From Ferrimonas sediminicola (GTDB lineage Bacteria; Pseudomonadota; Gammaproteobacteria; Enterobacterales; Shewanellaceae): 64,000 nucleotides of DNA. The position numbers were made by a program, and so were the translations under genes. The stretch spans positions 62,001 through 126,000 of the forward strand of contig NZ_SWCI01000006.1 of NCBI RefSeq assembly GCF_005116715.1. Reading direction: 5' to 3'. Shown here one piece after another: positions 26,827-34,010 of this stretch. Position 1 is the first letter of the stretch. Each line of letters opens with the position of its first letter. The notes below the pieces were generated by a model, which did no database searches, was not told where the DNA came from, and saw nothing but the letters and a program-made list of their open reading frames with translations.

Positions 26827-26854
26827 AGAGAGGGCGCCCATGGGCGCCCTCTCT
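26827..26854. terminator. Bidirectional palindromic terminator
   Basis: A perfect 28-bp palindrome with AGAGAGGGCGCCCA in one arm, between the convergent DUF3187 and ygfZ genes. U-tracts are poor on both strands, so it may act as a strong hairpin for either. Confidence 0.75.
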
Positions 26855-26868
26855 GGTCGGGGGAGGGG

Positions 26869-27750
26869 TTACTCCTGGCCGAACAGCGGGTAGGGTCTGG
26901 GCTCGATGGCCAGCGCCACCTCGCCGAGGCGCAGCCTGGCATCCGGTGCCACGTCCTTGGCCATGACCGCGGTGGCCCACAGTTCACCGTCCACCAGTTG
27001 GCTGTTCAGCAGGGTGCCGCCCCGGCGCCAGTTGTCACCCAGGGCCAGCTCCAGCTCCCCCTCGGGCAGGGTGTCGCAACTGCCTTTGAGCACGAAGGTG
27101 GCGCGCTTGTTGCCGCCACGGAAGTGCATCCGGGCCACGGTTTCCTGACCGATGTAACACCCCTTGTCGTACTGGATGCCACCGACGGCATCCAGGTTCA
27201 GCATCTGCGGCACCAGCTCACCGCTGTGGCTGGCGGGCAACATGGGCCAGGCCCGGGCGATCTCGTGGCGCAGCCACAGCTCGGTGCTGCCGCCATCCAG
27301 GGCGGCCAGACCGCCGGGCAGGTCACCGACGATGATGGCGCTGTCCTGATCCAGCAGCAGGCTGGCGTCTCCCTGGTGACGCAGGGTGCCCTCACCGGCG
27401 AACAGCTCTTGGGCCAGCTGGCAGGCATCGTTGCCCAGCAGCCCGTGCAGGGCCAGCTCGTCACTGGCATCGGTGATGGTCACCTTGTTGAATACCGCAT
27501 ACTTCTGCAACTGGGGCAGATCCAGGGGGATAAGATCCCTGGGCATCACCATCAGCACCTCGCCGTCGCGCTTGAACAGACGGAAGCTGGCCAGCAGCTT
27601 GCCCTTGGGATCGCAGTGGCCGCCCCAGCTCCAACGGTTGGCCTCCAGTGCGAGCAGGTTGATGGTCAGTTGGCCCTGCAGGAAGGTCAGGGTGTCGTCG
27701 CCGCTGATGCGGATCAGACCCAGGTGGGTCAGGGGGATGAGCTGCGCCAT
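26869..27750 (-). CDS. ygfZ: tRNA-modifying folate-binding protein YgfZ
   Basis: A 293-residue COG0354 protein needed for full activity of some Fe-S enzymes, notably MiaB-dependent tRNA thiolation, by a folate-dependent step. The signature KGCYIGQETVARMHFRGGNKR contains the KGC-Y-GQE motif with the conserved Cys. The fold is that of GcvT, whose gene is also in this window. It is a single gene between serA and the DUF3187 gene, on the minus strand. Confidence 0.93.
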   Translation of the reverse strand: MAQLIPLTHLGLIRISGDDTLTFLQGQLTINLLALEANRWSWGGHCDPKGKLLASFRLFKRDGEVLMVMPRDLIPLDLPQLQKYAVFNKVTITDASDELALHGLLGNDACQLAQELFAGEGTLRHQGDASLLLDQDSAIIVGDLPGGLAALDGGSTELWLRHEIARAWPMLPASHSGELVPQMLNLDAVGGIQYDKGCYIGQETVARMHFRGGNKRATFVLKGSCDTLPEGELELALGDNWRRGGTLLNSQLVDGELWATAVMAKDVAPDARLRLGEVALAIEPRPYPLFGQE

Positions 27751-27838
27751 GGCAAATCCTAGAAAATATGGCCTGTGGAAGCCCTCCAGTGTAAGCCATG
27801 GCGAATGGGAAAAAAACTGGCCTAAGTCCCCATTTTTA

Positions 27839-27871
27839 CAGGGGCTATTGATGGAGAATCAATAGCCCCTG
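27839..27871. other. Stable stem-loop downstream of serA
   Basis: CAGGGGCTATTGAT and ATCAATAGCCCCTG make a perfect 14-bp stem with a 5-base loop, 17 bases beyond the serA stop. No U-tract follows on the minus strand, so it is either a poor terminator or an RNA-stabilising 3' hairpin. Confidence 0.65.
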
Positions 27872-27888
27872 GCGTTCCGGCGGCGGTC

Positions 27889-29118
27889 TTAGTGAAGGAT
27901 GCGGGCGCGGATGGTGCCGTCGATGGCGCTCAGCTGGGCCAGGGCGTCGTCGGCGTGCTGGGTTTGCACGTCCATCACCACGTACCCCAGGTCATTCTTG
28001 GTTTGCAGGAACTGGGCGACGATATTGATCTCCTTGGCGGCAAACGCCTGGTTGATCTGGTTGAGGATACCGGGCACGTTGCGGTGAATGTGCAGCAGGC
28101 GGCTGGCACCGGTGTGCTCCGGCAGCGACACCTCGGGGAAGTTCACCGCAGAGAGGGTGGAGCCGTTGTCGGAGTATTTCACCAGCTTGGAGGCCACCTC
28201 GATACCGATGTTCTCCTGGGCTTCCTGGGTGGAGCCGCCCACGTGCGGGGTGAGGATGACGTTGTCGAACTCACGCAGCGGAGTGACAAACTCCTCGTCG
28301 TTGGATTTGGGCTCCACCGGGAACACGTCCACGGCGGCCCCGCGGATGCGACCGCTGGAGAGGGCGGCGGAGAGGGCGTTGATCTCGACCACGGTGCCGC
28401 GGGAGGCGTTGATCAGTATGCTGCCCTGGCGCATATGGGCCAGGGTGTCGGCGTTGATCATGTTCTTGGTGGCCGGGGTTTCCGGCACATGCAAACTGAC
28501 GATGTCGGACTGGGCCAGCAGCTGTGGCAGTGAGCCCATCTGGCGGGCGTTGCCCAGGGGCAACTTGTTTTCGATGTCATAGAACATCACCTGCATCCCC
28601 AGGCCTTCGGCCAACACCCCCAGCTGGGTGCCGATGTGGCCGTAGCCGATGATCCCCAGCACCTTGCCCCTGGCTTCGAAGCTGCCGCTGGCACTCTTCT
28701 GCCAGACGCCCCGGTGGGCTTGGGCGTTCTTCTCGGGGATGCCGCGCAGCAGCAGCAGGATCTCGCCCAGCACCAGCTCGGCCACGGACCGGGTGTTGGA
28801 GAAGGGGGCATTGAATACCGGAATCCCCTTGCTGGCGGCGGCCTTGAGGTCCACCTGGTTGGTGCCGATACAGAAGCAGCCGATGCCCACCAACTTGTTG
28901 GCGGCTTCAATGACTCTCTCGGTAAGCTGGGTGCGGGAGCGGATGCCGATGAAATGGACATCCCTGATGCGCTCGATCAACTCCTCTTCAGACAGGGAGG
29001 TTTTCAGTGCTTCAATGTTGTCATAACCGGCCAGTTTGAAGCTTTCGATGGAGCGCGGGTGCAGTCCCTCCAGCAGCAGAACCTTAATTTTGTCTTTTTC
29101 GAGAGAGTATTGGGTCAT
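27889..29118 (-). CDS. serA: D-3-phosphoglycerate dehydrogenase
   Basis: A 409-residue NAD-dependent enzyme that starts serine biosynthesis from 3-phosphoglycerate. GIIGYGHIGTQLG is the NAD-binding glycine motif; NASRGTVVEINAL and NVILTPHVGGSTQEAQ carry the catalytic region with the active His. The C-terminal ACT domain (from about residue 335, HRNVPGILNQINQAF) is the serine feedback site. Length is the same class as the E. coli enzyme. serA and rpiA are adjacent in E. coli; here about 3.5 kb of accessory genes lie between them. Confidence 0.96.
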   Translation of the reverse strand: MTQYSLEKDKIKVLLLEGLHPRSIESFKLAGYDNIEALKTSLSEEELIERIRDVHFIGIRSRTQLTERVIEAANKLVGIGCFCIGTNQVDLKAAASKGIPVFNAPFSNTRSVAELVLGEILLLLRGIPEKNAQAHRGVWQKSASGSFEARGKVLGIIGYGHIGTQLGVLAEGLGMQVMFYDIENKLPLGNARQMGSLPQLLAQSDIVSLHVPETPATKNMINADTLAHMRQGSILINASRGTVVEINALSAALSSGRIRGAAVDVFPVEPKSNDEEFVTPLREFDNVILTPHVGGSTQEAQENIGIEVASKLVKYSDNGSTLSAVNFPEVSLPEHTGASRLLHIHRNVPGILNQINQAFAAKEINIVAQFLQTKNDLGYVVMDVQTQHADDALAQLSAIDGTIRARILH

Positions 29119-29242
29119 GGTACAGATTCCATACGGCGAGAGTGGGAATAGCCCAGCTTACCCTAATTCCTTTTTGTATGAACAGTGGAATTGATCGTTA
29201 TACTAAGGCGCAATCCAACCATAGAAAAGATAGATAATCACC

Positions 29243-29854
29243 ATGTCTCACTCCCTGTACCGCCTGGCCTGGGTGGCTACTTTCAGCCTGGTGCTGTTCT
29301 GGTCCGCCATCGACCCCAAGGATGGTTTCACCTGGTTTCTGGAGGTGCTGCCGGCCCTCCTCGGCGCGCTGATCCTGCTGGCGACCCTCAAGCGCTGGCC
29401 CTTGACGCCGCTGGCCTACCAGCTGGTGCTGCTGCACAGTGTCATCCTGATGGTGGGGGGCCACTATACCTATGCCGAGGTGCCGCTGTTTGACACCCTG
29501 GCCGAGTGGTTCGACTGGCAGCGGAACAACTATGACAAGGTGGGCCACCTGGCCCAGGGGTTCATTCCCGCCATCCTGGCCCGGGAGGTGTTCCTGCGTA
29601 ACCGGGTGGTGCGTCCCGGTGGCTGGACTTTCTTCCTGTCGCTCTGCTTCTGCCTGGCGTTCTCCGCCTTCTATGAGTTGATCGAGTGGTGGGTGGCCAT
29701 CGGCACCGGAGAGGGGGCCGAGGCGTTCCTGGGGACCCAGGGGTATGTCTGGGATACCCAGTCCGACATGATGTGGGCGATGATCGGCGCCATCCTCTCC
29801 CAGTTGCTGCTGGGCCGGCGGCATGACCGCCAGCTCCGGCCGCTGCTGAGCTAG
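29243..29854 (+). CDS. DUF2238 (YjdF-like) integral membrane protein
   Basis: A 203-residue inner-membrane protein with about six hydrophobic segments and the family core NNYDKVGHLAQGFIPAILAREVF, FYELIEWWVAI and WDTQSDMMWAMIGAI. The conserved acidic and His residues within membrane segments are typical of DUF2238. Its function is not established. It is divergent from serA and its TAG stop shares four bases (CTAG) with the stop of the convergent TetR gene. Confidence 0.88.
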   Translation: MSHSLYRLAWVATFSLVLFWSAIDPKDGFTWFLEVLPALLGALILLATLKRWPLTPLAYQLVLLHSVILMVGGHYTYAEVPLFDTLAEWFDWQRNNYDKVGHLAQGFIPAILAREVFLRNRVVRPGGWTFFLSLCFCLAFSAFYELIEWWVAIGTGEGAEAFLGTQGYVWDTQSDMMWAMIGAILSQLLLGRRHDRQLRPLLS

Positions 29855-30435
29855 GGCAGCCGGTGGCCGGGGGCCGCCAGGGCGTTCCAGAAGATCGCCA
29901 TGGCGCCCTCCTGCTGGCGGGGATCGGCGGCCTGCTCCGGGTGATCGATAAAGTAGCCAGCGCTGGCCATGAACAGGCTGTGGCACGCCTCCATCATCAG
30001 TTCATGAGGGTAGGGCGCCAGCTCCCCCCGCGCCTGCCCCATCTTGATCAGCTCCAGCACAAACCCCAGGGTGTCGAATTTGGCGGTGCGCCGGGTGGCC
30101 GGGGTCAGCACCGGTGACTGGTAGTAGGCCAGCAGGAAACGGATCTTATCCGGATGATCCAGGGCCCAGGCCATGGCGGCCTGCCACATGCGGCAGGCCA
30201 TCTCGCGGGTGGGCTGATCCGCTCGCAGCGCCGGCAGGCGATCGGCCAGCTCCTGCTTGATCTCTAGGTAGAGGGCGGCGATAAGCGCCTGCTTGTTGCT
30301 GAAATGGTGGAACAGGGTGCCGGTGGCCACCCCGGCCTCCCTGGCGATCTTGGCGGTGGCCGCCCCCTCCAACCCCTGCTGTACAAACAGCACCAGTGCG
30401 GTATCCAGAATCTGCTGACGTTTCGAGGCGCTCAC
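29851..30435 (-). CDS. TetR family transcriptional regulator
   Basis: A 194-residue dimeric repressor type. The N-terminal helix-turn-helix is ATAKIAREAGVATGTLFHHFSNKQALI, preceded by RQQILDTALVLF; the C-terminal region would be the ligand-binding domain. It is encoded 9 bases downstream of the aldehyde dehydrogenase gene and probably co-transcribed with it. A 20-bp palindrome just upstream of that dehydrogenase is the obvious candidate operator. A role in aldehyde-responsive derepression is inferred. Confidence 0.9.
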   Translation of the reverse strand: MSASKRQQILDTALVLFVQQGLEGAATAKIAREAGVATGTLFHHFSNKQALIAALYLEIKQELADRLPALRADQPTREMACRMWQAAMAWALDHPDKIRFLLAYYQSPVLTPATRRTAKFDTLGFVLELIKMGQARGELAPYPHELMMEACHSLFMASAGYFIDHPEQAADPRQQEGAMAIFWNALAAPGHRLP

Positions 30436-30444
30436 CCCATCTCC

Positions 30445-31875
30445 TTATCTTAGGAACAGTTTAAAGACCAGCTTTTGTAGCCACTTGCCGTAGGGGGGCT
30501 GCATCATGGCGGCGGAGTAGAAGCGCCCCTGGCGCAGCACCGTTTTCGCATTGGAGAAGGTCTTGAACCCCTCCTGGCCGTGGTAGTGCCCCATGCCCGA
30601 GGGGCCGACACCGCCGAAGGGGGCGTCTTCCGCCGCCACATGGAACAGGGTGTCGTTGATGCACATGCCGCCGGCATGGGTATGATCGATCACCTGCTGC
30701 TGCAGCTCCCTATCATAGCTCAGCAGGTAGAGGGCCAGCGGGCGGGGCCGGTCCCGCACATGGTCCAGCGCTTCCTTGATGTTGTCGTAGGGCACCAGCG
30801 GCAGCAGCGGCCCGAAGATCTCATCCTGCCTGACCCTCATATCATCATCGGTGTCCAGCAGCAGGTGGGTGGTGATGCGTCGACGGCGGTCATCCCGGTG
30901 TTTGCCCCTGGCACAGGGCACGGCCCTGGCGCCCTTGGCGAGGGCATCCTCCAGCAGGGCGGTGAGGCGCTGATAGTGGCGGTCATTGATCACCGAGCCG
31001 TAGTCCGGACTGTCCACCCCGTCGGGGTAGAGGGTTTCGAAACGGCGGCGGTAGGCGTCGACAAAGGCGTCCAGCTTCTCCCTGGGCACCAGCACATAGT
31101 CAGGCGCGACACAGATCTGGCCGGCGTTAAGGCATTTGCCAAAAGCCATCCGCTTCACGGCCACATCGAGATCCATATCCGGGCCGACGATCACCGGGCT
31201 CTTGCCGCCAAGCTCCAGGGTCACCGGGGTCAGGTTCTCGGCGGCGGCGCGCATCACGTGGTGACCCACGGCGGTGGAGCCGGTAAACAGCAGGTGGTCG
31301 AAGGGCAGGGCGGTGAACTGGGCGGCCACATCGGCTTCGCCCTCGATGCAGGCCACCTGATCCTTGTCGAACGCCTCGGCCAGCATGGCGATCAACGCCC
31401 GGTTGGTGTGGGGGGTGAACTCTGACAGCTTGATCATCGCCCGGTTGCCGGCGGCCAAGGCGGCGATCAGCGGGCCGATGGAGAGCATCACCGGGAAGTT
31501 CCAGGGCACCACGATGCCGACCACCCCAAGGGGCTGGTAGTGCACCTCCACCCTGGCCGGGGCCAACAGCAGGCCGGCGCGTCGCTTTTCCGGTTTGAAC
31601 CACTGCTTCAGATGTTTGCTGCTGTAGCGGAGGTTCATCACGCAGGGGAGGATGTCGGAGAGCAGGGAGTCCTGGCGGCTGCGCCCCTGGTAGTCGCGCT
31701 CCAGGGCGTCGCACAGCCGGTCGCTGTGGGCCAGCAGCGCCTGCTTGAGTTTGCGCAGATCCTCGATGCGCCGTGCCAGTTCCCGGTCGGGCTCGTGGTG
31801 GAATGCCTGCTTCTGGGTGTCGAAGCAGGCTAACAGCGACTGATGGATGCTGGTGGGGCTCGGTCGTTCTGTCAT
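30445..31875 (-). CDS. Coniferyl-aldehyde-type NAD(P)-dependent aldehyde dehydrogenase
   Basis: A 476-residue aldehyde dehydrogenase. PWNFPVMLSIGPLIAALAAGNRAMIKLSE is the cofactor-binding segment, VTLELGGKSPVIV contains the catalytic Glu and NAGQICVAPDYVLV the nucleophilic Cys. The C-terminal membrane-leaning tail (YGKWLQKLVFKLFLR) and the overall pattern match proteins named coniferyl aldehyde dehydrogenase (CalB-like), which often act on medium- and long-chain or aromatic aldehydes. It is the first gene of an operon with the TetR gene. The native substrate is unknown. Confidence 0.88.
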   Translation of the reverse strand: MTERPSPTSIHQSLLACFDTQKQAFHHEPDRELARRIEDLRKLKQALLAHSDRLCDALERDYQGRSRQDSLLSDILPCVMNLRYSSKHLKQWFKPEKRRAGLLLAPARVEVHYQPLGVVGIVVPWNFPVMLSIGPLIAALAAGNRAMIKLSEFTPHTNRALIAMLAEAFDKDQVACIEGEADVAAQFTALPFDHLLFTGSTAVGHHVMRAAAENLTPVTLELGGKSPVIVGPDMDLDVAVKRMAFGKCLNAGQICVAPDYVLVPREKLDAFVDAYRRRFETLYPDGVDSPDYGSVINDRHYQRLTALLEDALAKGARAVPCARGKHRDDRRRRITTHLLLDTDDDMRVRQDEIFGPLLPLVPYDNIKEALDHVRDRPRPLALYLLSYDRELQQQVIDHTHAGGMCINDTLFHVAAEDAPFGGVGPSGMGHYHGQEGFKTFSNAKTVLRQGRFYSAAMMQPPYGKWLQKLVFKLFLR

Positions 31876-31903
31876 GGGATCTCCCTGTCTCGGGGTGAAA
31901 AGT

Positions 31904-31923
31904 GACCGACTGATTAGTCGGTC
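31904..31923. promoter_or_regulatory. Probable TetR operator upstream of the aldehyde dehydrogenase
   Basis: GACCGACTGATTAGTCGGTC: perfect 8-bp arms around a 4-base centre, 29-48 bases upstream of the dehydrogenase start. Size and spacing are typical of TetR-family sites, and the operon's second gene encodes a TetR protein, so autorepression is likely. Confidence 0.75.
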
Positions 31924-31935
31924 TGATCTTGGTGC

Positions 31936-31962
31936 AAAAAACAGGCGCCGTCAAGGCGCCTG
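31936..31962 (-). terminator. Intrinsic terminator of the glutathione peroxidase gene
   Basis: On the minus strand CAGGCGCC and GGCGCCTG form an 8-bp stem with a 5-base loop followed by six T, 12 bases past the stop. It separates that gene from the TetR-controlled operon. Confidence 0.92.
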
Positions 31963-31973
31963 CTGCCGTCCCT

Positions 31974-32519
31974 TCAGCCGCCGTGTGTTTCTGAAATGAG
32001 CTTATCGATCTTATTTACGACTTTTTCATCATCCGGCCTGGTGGTGGGGGCCCAGTAATCCACCAGCTTGCCGTCGCCGTCCACCAGGTACTTGTAGAAG
32101 TTCCACTTGGGGGCGCCTCCCTGTTGTGCCAGGGCCTTGAACACGGGATCGGCATCGCTGCCACGCACCGACACCGGGGCGAGCATGGTGAAGCTGACGC
32201 CGTAGTTGCGATAGCACACCTCGGCGGTCTTGGCCTCGTCGTCCTCCTCCTGGAAGAAGTCGTCCGAGGGGAAGCCGATGATCACCAGCTGATCACCATA
32301 GCTCTTATGCAGTTGCTCCAGCTGCTTGAACTGGGGGGTGTAGCCGCAGTTGCTGGCGGTGTTGACGATCAGGGCGGGGCGGCCGGCGGTGAGCTGACAC
32401 AGGTTCACCTGTTCCCGGTCGTGCAGGCGTCGCTTGTCCACATCCAGCCAGTCGGGGCAGGAGGCGGCAAAGAGGGATGGGGCGGCAGCCAGGGCCAGCA
32501 GGGCGAAAAGGGGTCGCAT
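31974..32519 (-). CDS. Glutathione peroxidase family protein, predicted exported
   Basis: A 181-residue thioredoxin-fold peroxidase. The catalytic Cys is in VNTASNCGYTPQF, the family signature, followed by IIGFPSDDF and PKWNFYKYLVD with the conserved Asn/Trp. The start at 32519 gives MRPLFALLALAAAPSLFAAS, a signal peptide, so it probably acts in the periplasm; most bacterial homologues (BtuE type) are cytosolic or periplasmic with thioredoxin preference. Extra Cys residues (CPDWL, NLCQL, EVCYR) may form a resolving disulfide. It is a single gene with its own terminator. Confidence 0.88.
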   Translation of the reverse strand: MRPLFALLALAAAPSLFAASCPDWLDVDKRRLHDREQVNLCQLTAGRPALIVNTASNCGYTPQFKQLEQLHKSYGDQLVIIGFPSDDFFQEEDDEAKTAEVCYRNYGVSFTMLAPVSVRGSDADPVFKALAQQGGAPKWNFYKYLVDGDGKLVDYWAPTTRPDDEKVVNKIDKLISETHGG

Positions 32520-32606
32520 TGTCACTCCTTGAACTGAACTTGGGGGATCCACTCCCCCACTACGAGAAAGGTCGCTGGGCCGATCATCCGACCGGCCCCA
32601 TAAGGG

Positions 32607-33263
32607 TTATTTGATGGTCTTCACACCCGCTTCGGTGCCCAGCAGCAGCACGTCGGCCCCGCGGTCGGCGAACAGGCCGTTGGTGACCACCCCGACGATG
32701 GCGTTGAGCTGGGTTTCCAGCTTCCTCGGCTCCATGATCTTCATGTTGTACACGTCCAGGATGATGTTGCCGTTGTCGGTCACCACCCCCTCGCGGTAGA
32801 CGGGGCTGCCGCCCAGTTTGACGATCTCCCGGGCCACGTAGCTTCGGGCCATGGGAATCACCTCTACCGGCAGTGGAAACTCACCCAGGATGTCCACCTG
32901 TTTGCTGGCGTCGGCGATGCAGATGAACTTATCGGCCACGGCGGCAACGATCTTTTCGCGGGTCAGGGCGGCACCGCCCCCCTTGATCATCTGCATCTGC
33001 GGGTTGATCTCATCGGCGCCGTCCACGTACACGGACAGCCTGTCGACACTGTTCAGGTCGAACACCGGAATCCCCAGGGCCTTCATCTTGGCGGTGGAGG
33101 CTTCGGAGCTGGATACCGCCCCCTCGATACTGTTCTTCTTGGTGGCCAGGGCGTCAATGAAGTGGTTGACGGTGGAGCCGGTTCCGACGCCGACAATGCT
33201 GCCATCTTCCACGTATTCCAGTGCTGCCCAGCCTGCGGCTTTTTTCAGTTCGTCTTGTGTCAT
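32607..33263 (-). CDS. rpiA: Ribose-5-phosphate isomerase A
   Basis: A 218-residue enzyme of the pentose phosphate pathway interconverting ribose 5-phosphate and ribulose 5-phosphate. Visible motifs are [16 protein letters not shown] (phosphate loop), [26 protein letters not shown] (catalytic Asp and Lys region) and LPVEVIPMA. The start at 33263 ([18 protein letters not shown]) matches the family and follows AGGAGA; the frame continues upstream without similarity. It is close to serA as in E. coli, but on the same strand with insertions between. Confidence 0.96.
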   Translation of the reverse strand: MTQDELKKAAGWAALEYVEDGSIVGVGTGSTVNHFIDALATKKNSIEGAVSSSEASTAKMKALGIPVFDLNSVDRLSVYVDGADEINPQMQMIKGGGAALTREKIVAAVADKFICIADASKQVDILGEFPLPVEVIPMARSYVAREIVKLGGSPVYREGVVTDNGNIILDVYNMKIMEPRKLETQLNAIVGVVTNGLFADRGADVLLLGTEAGVKTIK

Positions 33264-33440
33264 CGAAGGATCTCCTAAAAGTCTGCCGGGAATTATAGTT
33301 CCCTTGGGTCCGGGAGATAAACCGTTGTGTCGCAGAACGGGAAAAAGAGGAGGAGAACAGGGGAGAGCGGTAGGGATGGTTGCCGGAGCCGGGGGAGAAG
33401 GCGGCTCCGGCGCTGCCCCGTTAGCGGGCACCCGGAGTCA

Positions 33441-33881
33441 TCAGGCTTCGACCAGACGACCCTCCTGCTTGATGGCGATCTTGCGGGGCTTCATCGCCTC
33501 GGGGATCTCGCGAACCAGGTCGACGTGCAGCAGGCCGTGCTTCATCTGGGCATCACTCACCCGCACATGGTCGGCCAGCTTGAAGCGGCGCTTGAAGTTG
33601 CGCTCGGCGATGCCCTGGTGCAGGTAGTGGCGCTGAACCTCGCCCTTGGCCTTGGTGCCCTCGATCTTCAGGGTGTCGCCCTCCACCTCGATATCCAACT
33701 CGTCGTCGGCGAAGCCGGCTACCGCCATGGTGATGCGGTAGTGGTTCTCCTCCACCAGCTCGATGTTGTACGGGGGGTAGCCGTTGTGGCTTTCGGAGCG
33801 CTGGGCTTCGTCCATCAGCTTGGCGAAGCGCTCGAAACCGATGGCGGATTTGTACAGGGGGGCAAGATCAAAAGTACGCAT
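33441..33881 (-). CDS. Small heat-shock protein, Hsp20/IbpA family
   Basis: A 146-residue alpha-crystallin chaperone that holds unfolding proteins for DnaK and ClpB. The start at 33881 gives MRTFDLAPLYKSAIGFERFAKLMDEAQ, matching IbpA/IbpB. The alpha-crystallin domain spans about residues 37-125 (YNIELVEENHYRITMAVAGF to HGLLHVDLVREIPE), and the C-terminal tail has the IxI-like AIKQE region. It lies between rpiA and the kinase gene. A sigma-32-like promoter is recognisable upstream. Confidence 0.93.
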   Translation of the reverse strand: MRTFDLAPLYKSAIGFERFAKLMDEAQRSESHNGYPPYNIELVEENHYRITMAVAGFADDELDIEVEGDTLKIEGTKAKGEVQRHYLHQGIAERNFKRRFKLADHVRVSDAQMKHGLLHVDLVREIPEAMKPRKIAIKQEGRLVEA

Positions 33882-33965
33882 AACAGTGTCCTCACTTGAG
33901 CAACAAGACAGATTCAAGGCTGTCGTCCGGGCCTCCATTGAGCACCCATGCTTCGACACTGTTAG

Positions 33966-33993
33966 AGATGGCGACAGTTCCAGGGAATTCAAC
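33966..33993 (-). promoter_or_regulatory. Candidate sigma-32 promoter of the hsp20 gene
   Basis: On the minus strand GTTGAA (33993-33988) and GCCATCT (33972-33966) are separated by 15 bases, close to the heat-shock consensus CTTGAA...CCCATNT. The leader to the start codon would be about 80 nt, long enough for an RNA thermometer; none was demonstrated. Confidence 0.55.
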
Positions 33994-34010
33994 CCCATAG
34001 ACAGGAAATT

